64,000 nucleotides of DNA from Lysinibacillus louembei (GTDB taxonomy: Bacteria; Bacillota; Bacilli; Bacillales_A; Planococcaceae): assembly GCF_033880585.1 (NCBI RefSeq), contig NZ_CP137624.1:620001-684000 (forward strand), given 5' to 3'. Both the position numbers and the translations under genes were made by a program. Below are positions 44,862 to 54,180 of the stretch, piece by piece (the stretch's first letter is position 1; every line of letters begins with the position of its first letter). The notes beneath the pieces were generated by a model that had not been told where the DNA came from, searched no databases, and saw nothing but the letters and a program-made list of their open reading frames with translations.

Positions 44862-45290
44862 ATGCAAATGAATAGACATACAGCAAAATCAATCGAGCGC
44901 CAGCAATTAAAATCGATTCGTCGCTTTTATTACGCCATTGCCGATATTAATTTAGCATTGGCTGATGTTCATAAAAAGATTCAGCCAATGATTGATGAAG
45001 CAAAATACCAGCATGCTACAGCTTATATTAATCAATATATATCTTATACAACCGTTTGGAATATGAAATTCGCATACAATCTAGAAAGCCCTGAAGTTGC
45101 AATGCTTCAGCTATTTCATTTACGATATATTTTCCAGCATGAGCCTGCTATCGCTTTTACACAGGAACGTCAAATTGTTCGAGAACAGCAGCAAGCTTTT
45201 GACAAGCTACAACTGTTCGCAGAAGAACAGCTCACCTTGCGTTATGCAAAAATGCTTCAATATATTGAAGAAGAGCTGTTTAGAAAGTGA
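44862..45290 (+). CDS. Unknown helical protein, 142 residues
   Basis: I do not recognise this protein. It is soluble and almost entirely helical, with a basic start (H-T-A-K-S-I-E-R-Q-Q) and glutamine/glutamate-rich C-terminal helices (R-E-Q-Q-Q-A-F-D-K). It may form a small helical bundle or coiled coil. The ATG at 44862 follows TGAGGTG; the ATG at 44847 is part of that site. The stop codon lies inside a 36-base palindromic terminator. The dispersed repeat copy B is directly upstream and may form its leader. Confidence 0.7.
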   Translation: MQMNRHTAKSIERQQLKSIRRFYYAIADINLALADVHKKIQPMIDEAKYQHATAYINQYISYTTVWNMKFAYNLESPEVAMLQLFHLRYIFQHEPAIAFTQERQIVREQQQAFDKLQLFAEEQLTLRYAKMLQYIEEELFRK

Positions 45291-45308
45291 TCACTTTCTA
45301 AACAGCTC
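45273..45308. terminator. Perfect 36-bp palindromic terminator
   Basis: Two 18-base arms beginning GAGCTGTTTAGAAAGTGA pair without a loop. TTTTT follows on the plus strand. It contains the stop codon of the 44862 gene and faces the end of the signal peptidase gene. Confidence 0.9.
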
Positions 45309-45337
45309 CCTTTTTGCATTTGTGCAAATTGTTATTT

Positions 45338-45901
45338 TCAGTCTTTAATTACCCGTGCATTTGGTAATGGCCAAACAACAACCGGTACTGTGCCCAGTAT
45401 TTTCTCCTGTGCTACGAAGCCAACTCGTATATCGCGGCTATCAGAGCTGTAACGGCGATTATCTCCAAGTACAAAATAATGTCCTTCAGGTACAACTTCC
45501 TCACCGAGTGTATCCTGTAAAGTAAAGTCTCCTGTTAAATCTCCGCTATCCAATAGCTCGGCTCGATTCGTCTCCAAATAAGGCTCATCAAACTTCTCTC
45601 CGTTAATAAACAGCTCATCATCATGATATTCTACACGATCTCCTGGCAAACCAATAATGCGTTTAATATAATTTTTTCCACTTGGCGCCTTAAAAACAAT
45701 CACATCAAAGCGGTTATAATCCGATAATGCAGGACCGATAATATTAACAATTACTTTTTCCTCATTCTCAAATGTCGGCATCATGGAAGCACCCTCAACG
45801 CTAACAGGTGTAAACAAAAAGACGCGAATCCCGACAGACAATACAACAGCAAACACGATTGTTTTAATCCAGCTGATTACTTCACTTTTTTCCAAGTCCA
45901 C
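45338..45901 (-). CDS. Type I signal peptidase
   Basis: A 187-residue protein with one N-terminal membrane segment (about 12-30) and an extracellular catalytic domain. The nucleophile serine 39 lies in G-A-S-M-M-P-T and the general-base lysine 80 in Y-I-K-R-I-I-G-L-P-G-D. G-D-N-R-R-Y-S-S-D-S-R appears near residue 147. It cleaves signal peptides of exported proteins. It could also remove the N-terminal helix of the AgrD product encoded elsewhere in the window, as SpsB is reported to do in S. aureus, but it is not linked to that operon. Confidence 0.9.
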   Translation of the reverse strand: MDLEKSEVISWIKTIVFAVVLSVGIRVFLFTPVSVEGASMMPTFENEEKVIVNIIGPALSDYNRFDVIVFKAPSGKNYIKRIIGLPGDRVEYHDDELFINGEKFDEPYLETNRAELLDSGDLTGDFTLQDTLGEEVVPEGHYFVLGDNRRYSSDSRDIRVGFVAQEKILGTVPVVVWPLPNARVIKD

Positions 45902-45971
45902 ATCTCCTTCAAATTTCCTCTATGCTATATGAACGCTAGTACCTCTCAAAAAGTTGCAACTTTTTGCCCTT

Positions 45972-46250
45972 CTACAATAAATGATGATTAACAAGCTGGT
46001 CCTTTACGAGCGCACTTGCCTTCTCTAAAATAGCTACCGCCTCTTTATAGTCATTTGCCTTAATTGCCTCTAACAATAATGTATTGATGTGATTCGCTCT
46101 ATAATTCGTTACATTAGGATTGATTTTCCACCCTGTTATGGACTTCATAATAATTCGATTCTTTAAATTTTCAACAATTGTATTCATGACATCATTATTC
46201 GCTACAGCTATAAATTTTTGAATAAACAATAAACTGTTTTCTATACTTAC
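45972..46250 (-). pseudogene. Remnant of a FadR/GntR-type regulator (FCD domain)
   Basis: The frame encodes about 90 residues that read like the C-terminal half of an FCD ligand-binding domain: F-I-A-V-A-N-N-D-V-M near the start, N-H-I-N-T-L-L-L-E-A-I-K-A-N-D-Y-K-E-A near the end. The helix-turn-helix half is absent. Upstream the frame runs only into antisense of the MFS remnant (up to 46280), which I take as not real. The gene appears cut at about 46240-46250, exactly where the opposite-strand MFS remnant begins. Confidence 0.65.
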
Positions 46251-46496
46251 TATGGCAATAAAAACTTTGCAGCTATTCAAGGCTCTGTTATTTGGGTTTT
46301 ATCCGTTGTTAGCGCATTGAGCCCACTTATTTCTGGATGGATTGCTGATAAAACGGGCTCATACAACGCATCGTTTGCTGTAACATTTGTAGTGATTGTA
46401 GTAGGTATCGTCTTAGCTTTGGCAGCAAAGCCACCTGTTGTTCCAGCGCATTATGCTGACAAGGAACTACCATCATCCCCAGTATATTCTCACTAA
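46242..46496 (+). pseudogene. Remnant of an MFS transporter, C-terminal end
   Basis: The frame ending in TAA at 46496 encodes about 80 residues typical of the end of an MFS carrier: G-N-K-N-F-A-A-I-Q-G-S, L-S-P-L-I-S-G-W-I-A-D-K-T-G-S-Y near residue 30, then a last membrane segment and a short polar tail. The first ten or so membrane segments are missing and an in-frame stop lies at 46230. It abuts the truncated FCD regulator on the other strand, so one deletion probably removed both 5' ends and the shared promoter. Confidence 0.7.
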
Positions 46497-46500
46497 AATA

Positions 46501-46536
46501 CAAGGAGCGCTGTACGATTTCGCATAGCGCTCCTTG
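46501..46536. terminator. Terminator between MFS remnant and chemotaxis gene
   Basis: Eleven-base arms CAAGGAGCGCT/AGCGCTCCTTG with a 14-base loop, four bases before the end of the chemotaxis gene. Confidence 0.75.
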
Positions 46537-46539
46537 TTA

Positions 46540-48237
46540 TTATAGTAATTTGAATTTCCCTACAGCATTATTCAAATTCATTGCTAATTGATTAAGCATC
46601 TGTGTCGCCGAAGCAATTTCCTCCATAGAGGCAAGCTGCTCCTCAGATAAACTTGCTACATGTTGTGTCGTTTCTGTTGAAGAGCGTGAAATTGCCTGCA
46701 ATGAATCGAAAGTGGCTGAAACTTGTTGTGCACTTGCTGCCATCTGCTCAGAAACTGCCGAAACCTCTTGAATTTGATTTGTTACTGTTTGGATAGCTTG
46801 AATAATCGTTTCAAAAGATGTACCAGTATGCGTAATAGATTGGGTTCCTATCGAAACTTTATCGTTAACCTTATTCATTTGTTGGACAGTTGTCTGCATA
46901 TCTCCTTGAATCATATGAATAATAGTAGCAATTTGCTTAGCAGATTGGTTTGATTGCTCCGCTAATTTACGTACCTCATCCGCCACAACAGCGAAGCCTT
47001 TTCCACTTTCCCCTGCTCTTGCTGCCTCTATCGCAGCATTTAATGCTAATAAATTCGTTTGGTCTGCAATGCCTGTAATCGTCTCTACAATATTTTCAAT
47101 TTCTCGAGATTGTGTTGATAAAGATTCGATAGAGGACATCGCCTCATTTACAGCTACATCAACCTCCTGCATTTGCTCAATCGCATGCTGCAAGCCCTGT
47201 CCTCCTTCATCTGCTTGTTTCGATACCTCTGTAGAGGAAGTTGCTACATCAGATGCCGCTGATGCAATATGTTGAATACCTTGTGCTACTTCCATCATCG
47301 CCTGTGAGCTTTCTTGTATTTGCTCAAGCTGGGTTTGTGCTCCTCCAGCAATGCCATCTGTAGCCTCTGTTACGCGCTCTGTTGCATCTGTTGATTGACT
47401 AACATTGACGCTCAACTGCTCTGTAGATGCCGATAATTCCATACTTGCATCATTAACAGTTACAATAGTGTTTTTTAAATTCCCAAACATCATGTTAAAT
47501 GCGAGAGACAGCTGGGAAATTTCATCCTTTGCTCCCTCTTTTGCAGCAAGGGGCTGAATCATTAAATTACCATCTGCCACTTCTTCAATTTGCTGAATAA
47601 CAGCAAACAGCGGCTTAAATTTAGAAATAATTAAAATGCTTGCTATTATGCTAAACAAAGATGAAATAACAACAGACGAAATTAAAATAACGATGCTCAT
47701 TGTTACACCATTTTTAGCTGTTGTAGATAATTCATCCACCCATGTCGAGACTTCATCATTAAAGGCTTGTAAGTAATCGTTAATGCGATTTTTTCCTGCA
47801 AAATAATTATCATCATACATCATATCAATTGCAGCCTGTTGATTGCCTTGCTGCATTAACTGAAAGCCTTGTGCCTCAATTTGAGCTAATTGCCCTGACT
47901 CTGATTGCACATTGTGTACAATCGTTAATATATCATCTGGTAGTATTTTTTCAAACTCAGCAATGACTTTAGCATATGTTTGCGTGTCATTTACTTCTCT
48001 CATATACGCCTCATAAAATGCCTTATCCCCTGTACTTACATACGCACGTGCTTCTGTTGTTAAATAATCGGATACCATCACAAGCTGTTCCTTTAATTGA
48101 AGCACTGTATTTTCTTTTTGAAATGCTTGCACCTGTTGTTTGGTGTTCATCACAAGAAGACCTAAACTAACACCATTAATCACAAATAAAATTACCGCAA
48201 TTGCTGAAACCATCATTAACATCGATTTAATCTTCAT
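46540..48237 (-). CDS. Methyl-accepting chemotaxis protein
   Basis: A 565-residue receptor: membrane segment about 8-30, extracellular helical sensor domain about 31-180 (four-helix type), second membrane segment about 186-210, HAMP domain and a long cytoplasmic coiled coil. The hairpin tip has the conserved [20 protein letters not shown] motif. The ligand is unknown. The ATG at 48237 is eight bases after GGGGAG. It is a single-gene unit; no convincing sigma-D promoter is seen upstream. Confidence 0.9.
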   Translation of the reverse strand: MKIKSMLMMVSAIAVILFVINGVSLGLLVMNTKQQVQAFQKENTVLQLKEQLVMVSDYLTTEARAYVSTGDKAFYEAYMREVNDTQTYAKVIAEFEKILPDDILTIVHNVQSESGQLAQIEAQGFQLMQQGNQQAAIDMMYDDNYFAGKNRINDYLQAFNDEVSTWVDELSTTAKNGVTMSIVILISSVVISSLFSIIASILIISKFKPLFAVIQQIEEVADGNLMIQPLAAKEGAKDEISQLSLAFNMMFGNLKNTIVTVNDASMELSASTEQLSVNVSQSTDATERVTEATDGIAGGAQTQLEQIQESSQAMMEVAQGIQHIASAASDVATSSTEVSKQADEGGQGLQHAIEQMQEVDVAVNEAMSSIESLSTQSREIENIVETITGIADQTNLLALNAAIEAARAGESGKGFAVVADEVRKLAEQSNQSAKQIATIIHMIQGDMQTTVQQMNKVNDKVSIGTQSITHTGTSFETIIQAIQTVTNQIQEVSAVSEQMAASAQQVSATFDSLQAISRSSTETTQHVASLSEEQLASMEEIASATQMLNQLAMNLNNAVGKFKLL

Positions 48238-48378
48238 AAGCATTGCTCCCCATTTATTTTTAGCTAGCATTTCTTAATAAGAAAATACAAATGTGCTAGT
48301 ATACTACATATTTCGACATTTTTCATCATAAAACCTTTCAAAATCATCCATGCTAAACAAATTTTTTTAGCAAAAAAA

Positions 48379-48417
48379 CTATCGAGAAATATAGGTAATA
48401 GCCTAATTTCCCGATAG
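48379..48417 (-). terminator. Terminator of the 563-residue membrane protein gene
   Basis: CTATCG-GAAATATAGG pairs with CCTAATTTC-CGATAG with small mismatches; a T run follows on the minus strand. The sequence is closely related to the ctc terminator at 12998. Confidence 0.8.
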
Positions 48418-48425
48418 CCTTTTAA

Positions 48426-50108
48426 CTACCTTTCCATATTGACAATTTCAAGCTGCTTAATTGGCTGGAATTGCTCTCCTGTTGCGTAATAAGTGATATT
48501 CACCTCATCACCCTGCTCTAAATAAATAGCAAGTGGCGCTACCTCTGAGCTAACGATGAAATTTTGCCCTGAATCTGTTAGCAGTGACACAACCGTAAAG
48601 TCACCAATACGCTCTTTATACACGCGAACAATTTTGGCAATGAGCTGTGCTTCCTCTGCATTTGAAGAGCCATCTACTGTACTGCCCCCACGACTAAGCG
48701 CAGTTTTATATTGCTTCAATGCCTCCTTCGGTGTCAAAGCATATGCCGAAATTTCTGGATTTGCAGCAGATACGATAAAGTAGTTTTGCAGGAAGCCATT
48801 TGAATCTAACACTGCTGAAAGCCAGCTTGCTTCACCGTAGAAGTTATACAAAATTGGCATTTCACCTTCCCACTCTTTTTCGATAAACTTCTTCTCGATA
48901 ATTTCTAGAGCACCTTGTGAATCCATATATGATTCCTCTAAATTACCTGTGTAATATGTTGCTTGACCTGTGCGCGCATGTGTTAAAGAATAGCCAAGCA
49001 TCGAATCGACACCCTCTTTTGGGCTAGAGAAATCTGTGAAATAGTACATTTCTCCATCCTCCATAAAGACAGGGCTAACGTTTGCCTCCGTTCCTTCATC
49101 TGATGGAAGCTTGACATCTTTTTTGCCAAACAAACTATTCCAGAAGCCATGTACATAATTACCATAATAGCTATTTTGTAAGCTCACTGACTCTGGTGAA
49201 ATTGCACCATCAATAAATTCTGGTACATCTGCTAAGGCCATTTTTTCAGATTGCCCTGTTTTCGCATCTACCTTAACAATCCCTTTGACGTCAAAGCCAT
49301 TGCGGGCAGAAATAAAATTACCATATGTGCGAATATAATATGGCACACCATCATCATCAATTTCTAATTGTGCATCGCCATAAAATATCAACGTTGGATA
49401 TTGAAGTCGAATATGACGCTCTAAGTTTTTATTAAAATAGGCTGATGGGATATAAGCCATATCATGTGCCATAAACTTTGGATTGTCGCTTGAATCAGTT
49501 GCACTCATCATGAAATAACCTGGTGTTGTTTTGCCGTTAAACCATTTAAAAAGCCCTGAAAACTCCACTGGTGCAATATAGACATAATCACCATTGACCT
49601 TTTGAATTTGTAGACGACCTAGCTCATAGTAGCTCGTATTCGGCACTTGACCAAATGCTTTTTTCATTTTATTTTTCACAAACTTCGGTGGCACACTTGC
49701 AGGTGTTTTTGTTTCATCAAATGGCTGAATTTCCACCTGCTCCTCCATTTCAGAGGATTGGTATTTTTTCTCTGCGTTAAAAATTGGGGCAGCTAGCAAA
49801 TAAGCAACCGCTACAATTGACAGTAGCGTAATTACAGATTTCGCTTTTTGTTCCATACCTGCTGCCAATAACGCACCTACTAATGCCATTACAGGAATTA
49901 CGTATAAGAAAATTGTCCAATGCAAATCAATTTTCGAAATATAAACCGTTAAAAATGTTAAAATTAAACTACCGAAAAATACGGAAGCTAATAGTATTCC
50001 AAACTGCTTACCTGTTAACTCACCCTTCGGTAATTTTTTTGTTAAAGGTACTATTAAAATTGTAGCGACGATTGCTACAATCAGTACTGTTATAAATAAT
50101 TGTCCCAC
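48426..50108 (-). CDS. Large membrane-anchored protein of unknown function
   Basis: I do not recognise this protein of about 560 residues. It has four membrane segments in the first 110 residues and then a large domain of about 440 residues with many beta strands (Y-Y-E-L-G-R-L-Q-I, Y-V-Y-I-A-P-V-E, F-M-A-H-D-M-A-Y-I-P). The last part (residues about 490-560) may be a small OB-like domain. No signal for secretion of the soluble part is clear; it probably sits on the outside. The start is GTG (50108) or ATG (50114), both near AGAGG. Single-gene unit. Confidence 0.65.
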   Translation of the reverse strand: MGQLFITVLIVAIVATILIVPLTKKLPKGELTGKQFGILLASVFFGSLILTFLTVYISKIDLHWTIFLYVIPVMALVGALLAAGMEQKAKSVITLLSIVAVAYLLAAPIFNAEKKYQSSEMEEQVEIQPFDETKTPASVPPKFVKNKMKKAFGQVPNTSYYELGRLQIQKVNGDYVYIAPVEFSGLFKWFNGKTTPGYFMMSATDSSDNPKFMAHDMAYIPSAYFNKNLERHIRLQYPTLIFYGDAQLEIDDDGVPYYIRTYGNFISARNGFDVKGIVKVDAKTGQSEKMALADVPEFIDGAISPESVSLQNSYYGNYVHGFWNSLFGKKDVKLPSDEGTEANVSPVFMEDGEMYYFTDFSSPKEGVDSMLGYSLTHARTGQATYYTGNLEESYMDSQGALEIIEKKFIEKEWEGEMPILYNFYGEASWLSAVLDSNGFLQNYFIVSAANPEISAYALTPKEALKQYKTALSRGGSTVDGSSNAEEAQLIAKIVRVYKERIGDFTVVSLLTDSGQNFIVSSEVAPLAIYLEQGDEVNITYYATGEQFQPIKQLEIVNMER

Positions 50109-50180
50109 TGTCATCACCTCTATTTATTTTTACGTATGGAGGGTAGGAAAGTTTCATTAAATTAAGAAAGGAGGAGTTTG

Positions 50181-50825
50181 ATGGAGAAAAAAATCATCTT
50201 ATTGTTATTTGCAATTTTCAGTATTTATTATATCTTTTTCTTTGATACGATTGCCGCTTCATGTCAAATGGTGTTCAAGCTGATTCCGATGTTATTGCTT
50301 ATTTTTTTAGCTTTACGTTCAACAGGCGAGAAAAAGTATAAAACAATTATTATTGGTGGACTTATTTTTTGCACAATTGGAGACTATACATTGCAATGGT
50401 TTATCATTGGGCTTTTTAGCTTTTTAATCGGACATATTTTTTATATCATTGCCTTCCAGCAAACGAGCGAAGGAAAAATTCATCGTTTGGTGAAAATGCT
50501 GTTAATTGCTTATGGAGGCTTTATGATGGTGTTTTTATTGAGCTTTATTTTACCTGATGGAGGCTACATTTTAGCACTAGCCGTTTGCGCTTATATTGGA
50601 GCAATTTTATTAATGGGCTGGAATTCGTTTCGAACAGCGAGCAGCTTCGCCATTATCGGCGCCCTTTTATTTATTTCGTCCGATTCCATTTTAGCAATCA
50701 ATCGCTTTATTACAGATATCCCATACTCACATATATTGATTATGCTAACATACTACGCAGCGCAATTATTTATCGCACTCAGCATCGTTCAATATTCCGC
50801 ACTGCGAAGTAAAATGATACAATAA
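50181..50825 (+). CDS. YhhN-family membrane protein (lysoplasmalogenase-like)
   Basis: A 214-residue protein with eight membrane segments. The motifs K-L-I-P-M near residue 36, G-D-Y-T-L near residue 69 and S-S-D-S-I-L-A near residue 168 mark the YhhN family, whose characterised members hydrolyse lysoplasmalogen in membranes. The actual substrate in this bacterium is unknown. The ATG at 50181 follows AGGAGGAG. It is followed 32 bases later by pepT, possibly on one transcript. Confidence 0.8.
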   Translation: MEKKIILLLFAIFSIYYIFFFDTIAASCQMVFKLIPMLLLIFLALRSTGEKKYKTIIIGGLIFCTIGDYTLQWFIIGLFSFLIGHIFYIIAFQQTSEGKIHRLVKMLLIAYGGFMMVFLLSFILPDGGYILALAVCAYIGAILLMGWNSFRTASSFAIIGALLFISSDSILAINRFITDIPYSHILIMLTYYAAQLFIALSIVQYSALRSKMIQ

Positions 50826-50857
50826 TGTAGATGTATGATAACAAGGGGGATTATTCC

Positions 50858-52087
50858 ATGAAAGAACAATTAATCGAACGCTTAATTCGCTATGCAAAAA
50901 TCGATACACAATCAGATTTTACAAGCACTACAACACCTTCAACAATGAAGCAATTTGATTTGTTAAACGTTTTAAAGGATGAGCTAGCAGCAATTGGCTT
51001 AACAGATATTACATTAGACGAGTATGGTTATTTATTTGCCACATTACCAGCTAATACAGAGAAAAGTGATGTACCAACATTGGGCTTCCTTGCACACGTT
51101 GATTCAACACCAGATTTCTCTGGCACAAATGTCAAGCCACAGCGTATTGATAATTACGATGGTGGCGATATTCAATTAAACGAGCAATTAGTTATGTCAA
51201 CAACCTACTTCCCTAATTTAAAAAACTATGTTGGGCAAACATTAATTACAACAGATGGGACAACATTACTTGGAGCTGATGATAAAGCAGGGATTGCAGA
51301 AATTGTGACAGCGATGGAATATTTAGTACAGCACCCTGAAATTAAGCATGGTAAAATTCGCGTTGCCTTCACTCCAGATGAGGAAATCGGTCGCGGTCCA
51401 CATAAATTTGATGTAAAAGCATTTGACGCAAAGTATGCTTACACGTTAGATGGGGGTCCACTTGGCGAGCTTCAATACGAAAGCTTCAATGCAGCAGGTG
51501 TTAAAGTTACAACTCGTGGTACAAGTGTGCATCCAGGCTCTGCTAAAGATAAAATGGTTAATGCGACAACAATGGCGATTAAATTCCAAAATGAAATGCC
51601 TTTAGATGAAGTACCTGAAAAAACAGAAGGCTATGAAGGCTTTATCCATTTAATGAGCTTTAATGGGCATATTGAGGAAGCAACATTAACATATATTATT
51701 CGTGACCATGATCGTGGAAAATTCGAGGAGAAAAAAGCACGCTTTATCGACGCCGAGAAAAAAATTAAAGCGACGTTTGGTGAAGATGCGATTACTGTGG
51801 AAATCGAAGATCAATATTACAATATGAAAGAAAAAATTGAACCTGTTATGGAAATCGTTGATATTGCGAAAGATGCTATGATAAAGCTTGACATCACACC
51901 AATTATCGAGCCAGTGCGTGGTGGCACTGATGGCTCACAGCTATCTTATATGGGATTACCAACACCAAATATTTTCGCTGGCGGCGAAAATATGCACGGT
52001 AAATTTGAATATGTATCAGCAGAAACAATGGAAAAAGCAACTGAAGTTATTTTAGAAATCGTGCAAGCTTTCGAGGCACGCGCATAA
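50858..52087 (+). CDS. pepT: Peptidase T (tripeptide aminopeptidase)
   Basis: A 409-residue M20-family metallopeptidase. Zinc-binding and catalytic motifs are complete: H-V-D-S-T-P-D near residue 78, G-A-D-D-K-A-G near residue 139, P-D-E-E-I-G-R-G near residue 172 and the R-G-G-T-D-G-S and G-G-E-N-M-H-G segments near residues 350 and 376. It releases the N-terminal residue of tripeptides in the cytoplasm. The start at 50858 follows AAGGGGG. A terminator follows. Confidence 0.95.
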   Translation: MKEQLIERLIRYAKIDTQSDFTSTTTPSTMKQFDLLNVLKDELAAIGLTDITLDEYGYLFATLPANTEKSDVPTLGFLAHVDSTPDFSGTNVKPQRIDNYDGGDIQLNEQLVMSTTYFPNLKNYVGQTLITTDGTTLLGADDKAGIAEIVTAMEYLVQHPEIKHGKIRVAFTPDEEIGRGPHKFDVKAFDAKYAYTLDGGPLGELQYESFNAAGVKVTTRGTSVHPGSAKDKMVNATTMAIKFQNEMPLDEVPEKTEGYEGFIHLMSFNGHIEEATLTYIIRDHDRGKFEEKKARFIDAEKKIKATFGEDAITVEIEDQYYNMKEKIEPVMEIVDIAKDAMIKLDITPIIEPVRGGTDGSQLSYMGLPTPNIFAGGENMHGKFEYVSAETMEKATEVILEIVQAFEARA

Positions 52088-52102
52088 TCATTTAGAAAAA
52101 GC

Positions 52103-52119
52103 GCTAGCATCATGCTAGC
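52103..52119 (+). terminator. Terminator of pepT
   Basis: GCTAGCA-TCA-TGCTAGC followed by ATTTTTT, 16 bases after the stop. Confidence 0.85.
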
Positions 52120-52174
52120 ATTTTTTCTTCTTTTTTCATTCTGAATATTCAGTTATATAGGAGGTGTTTATACG

Positions 52175-53128
52175 ATGAAAGAAATTTTAATCGGTATTAT
52201 TGCAGCTTTATTTTTTGCCTTTACATTCATTTTAAATCACTCTATGGAATTAGATGGTGGCAGCTGGCTATGGAGCGCTTCCTTACGCTATTTCTTTATG
52301 CTGCCCTTTTTAATTGCTATCGTATTATACAGAAAAAATTACCGACAGCTACATAATGAAATGAAGGCACAGCCTTGGCAATGGCTCGTGTGGAGCTTCG
52401 TAGGTTTCGTATTATTTTATGCACCACTTACATTTGCGGCTGCATATGGCCCGGGTTGGCTTGTTTCGGGTACTTGGCAGTTTACAATCGTTGCGGGGGT
52501 ACTGCTCGCACCACTTTTCGTAACAATTATTGCAGGGCAAAAGATACGGCAAAAAATCCCGATGGTGTCACTTTTAATTTCCTGTGTGATCTTAATTGGC
52601 ATATTGCTCATTCAAATCCCACATGCTAAATCCGTGTCAACAACCGCTCTGCTTCTCGGTATTTTACCTGTATTAATTGCAGCATTTGCTTATCCATTAG
52701 GTAATCGCAAAATGATGGACATATGTGACGGGCGCATTGATACATTTCAGCGTGTGCTCGGTATGACGATTGCTTCCTTACCCGTATGGATTTTAATGGC
52801 AATCTACGCTATAATGACCGTTGGGCTACCTTCAAGCAGTCAAGTATTTCAATCATTATTAGTTGGATTAAGTTCAGGCGTAATTGCAACAACATTATTC
52901 TTTATCGCAACTGATCGTGTGCGTGACAATCAAGGAAAGCTTGCTGCAGTTGAGGCAACGCAATCAACGGAGGTTGTTTTTGTTATCATTGGTGAAATGC
53001 TTTTATTAGGCATTCCCCTTCCGACACCAATTGCACTTGTAGGATTAGCAATTATCATTATTGGTATGCTTCTGCATAGCTATCATACAATGCTTGCCGC
53101 CAAACGTGCTCAGATAGCCACAGAATGA
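52175..53128 (+). CDS. EmrE/DMT-superfamily multidrug efflux transporter
   Basis: A 317-residue protein with ten membrane segments in two similar halves, as in the drug/metabolite transporter superfamily. N-H-S-M-E near residue 21, W-S-A-S-L-R-Y near residue 33 and E-A-T-Q-S-T-E near residue 265 fit the Bacillus multidrug resistance efflux branch (PF13536). The substrate is unknown. The ATG follows AGGAGGTG. A hairpin follows at 53155. Confidence 0.8.
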   Translation: MKEILIGIIAALFFAFTFILNHSMELDGGSWLWSASLRYFFMLPFLIAIVLYRKNYRQLHNEMKAQPWQWLVWSFVGFVLFYAPLTFAAAYGPGWLVSGTWQFTIVAGVLLAPLFVTIIAGQKIRQKIPMVSLLISCVILIGILLIQIPHAKSVSTTALLLGILPVLIAAFAYPLGNRKMMDICDGRIDTFQRVLGMTIASLPVWILMAIYAIMTVGLPSSSQVFQSLLVGLSSGVIATTLFFIATDRVRDNQGKLAAVEATQSTEVVFVIIGEMLLLGIPLPTPIALVGLAIIIIGMLLHSYHTMLAAKRAQIATE

Positions 53129-53154
53129 TTTTTATTGGCGCATATAAAAAAAGT

Positions 53155-53181
53155 AGCCGATCCTATGGCTAGGGATCGGCT
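53155..53181 (+). terminator. Probable terminator of the efflux gene
   Basis: AGCCGATCCTA pairs with TAGG-ATCGGCT around TGGC. No clear T run follows, so the call is moderate. Confidence 0.5.
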
Positions 53182-53348
53182 CAAATTGGCTCTCAAAAGA
53201 GAAGCTTTGAAGAAAATATAAAGGGTAAAAAATTACGTTCTAAAATGAGGGGGGTAGAACGTATTTTCTGAACTAGCGAACTTCTGGAGAAAAGTAGCTA
53301 AAGTTCAAGCTCATAAGCACTGTATTGCATATGAGTAATGCTTACAAT
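53182..53348. other. Intergenic region upstream of the Fur box
   Basis: Between the efflux gene terminator and the Fur box I see no gene, repeat or RNA element. A purine-rich patch (ATGAGGGGGGTAGAACG near 53245) is not followed by a usable frame. Confidence 0.35.
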
Positions 53349-53367
53349 GATAATGATAATCGTTTTC
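53349..53367. promoter_or_regulatory. Fur box of the fhuF-like gene
   Basis: GATAATGATAATCGTTTTC matches the classic 19-base Fur consensus GATAATGATAATCATTATC at 17 positions. It lies 72 bases before the start codon at 53439, so the gene should be repressed by iron. Confidence 0.85.
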
Positions 53368-53438
53368 ATTTAGATTGTCAACACTATTTAAATAATTTTT
53401 TATCAAAAAATGTTATGATAAATGAAAAAGGTGAGTTT

Positions 53439-54149
53439 ATGCCCGCACTATCCTATGATCAAATTCAACAATTAAATTCTTATAGCATTTATACAGAAAA
53501 TCCTGAGCGTCCATTATTTACGCTGGCAAATCTGCAAAAGGACTTTTATTTAACAGATTTTCGCAACTTAATGATGGGCATTACACAGGCAGCTACAGAA
53601 ACGGCTGCTATTTCCCATTTCACTCGTCGCTACGGTATGTTTGTTGCAATGCAATTTTATATGCTTGCAGTTTATGATGAGGTTTGGGATGGCAAACTAG
53701 AGGATATTCGCTTCGCCCTCGTTCACGAATACGGTATCAATACGCTTGGCACATTTATTTCAGCAAATGATTTTCGCTATGTGGAGGATAATGAACGTGA
53801 GGCAGTGATTCAAAAAATATTGTATAAGCAAACTTTTGAAATTATTCAGCAGCTACGTAAAACAACATCTATTTCACCACTCGTTATGTGGGAAAACATT
53901 TTTGGTTACCTATTATGGCATTACCATACATTACTTGAAAACCCTGCGCTAGCTGATAGAGCCTATGAAGACCTAGAAATTTTAGAAGATACAAAAGTAT
54001 GGCGCTACATTTCCGATAAATCGCTATTTTTAAATTATACAGGTGGCAACCACCCTTCGCAGCTGTTAAACAGACCTGTTCGCAAAAGTTGCTGCCAATC
54101 CAAGGATATCCCTGGCTTAATGGCCTGTGGATTTTGTCCGTTGAAATAA
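53439..54149 (+). CDS. FhuF-like siderophore-iron reductase
   Basis: A 236-residue cytoplasmic protein that ends in a C-C-x10-C-x2-C cluster (C-C-Q-S-K-D-I, then C-G-F-C), the unusual [2Fe-2S] ligand set of the FhuF family, which reduces ferric siderophores to release iron. The rest is helical. A Fur box precedes it, fitting iron-starvation control. The start at 53439 has AAAAAGGTGAG upstream; the longer frame reads back through the Fur box. No siderophore genes lie nearby. Confidence 0.85.
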   Translation: MPALSYDQIQQLNSYSIYTENPERPLFTLANLQKDFYLTDFRNLMMGITQAATETAAISHFTRRYGMFVAMQFYMLAVYDEVWDGKLEDIRFALVHEYGINTLGTFISANDFRYVEDNEREAVIQKILYKQTFEIIQQLRKTTSISPLVMWENIFGYLLWHYHTLLENPALADRAYEDLEILEDTKVWRYISDKSLFLNYTGGNHPSQLLNRPVRKSCCQSKDIPGLMACGFCPLK

Positions 54150-54180
54150 AATAAGAGCGTAGCATCACTACGCTCTTATT
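54149..54180. terminator. Bidirectional terminator
   Basis: Perfect 13-base arms AATAAGAGCGTAG and complement with a six-base loop, flanked by A and T runs between convergent stop codons. Confidence 0.9.

Noticed and set aside
46251-46280. N-terminal extension of the FCD remnant
   Set aside because: These codons are antisense to the well-supported MFS remnant and show no FCD similarity.
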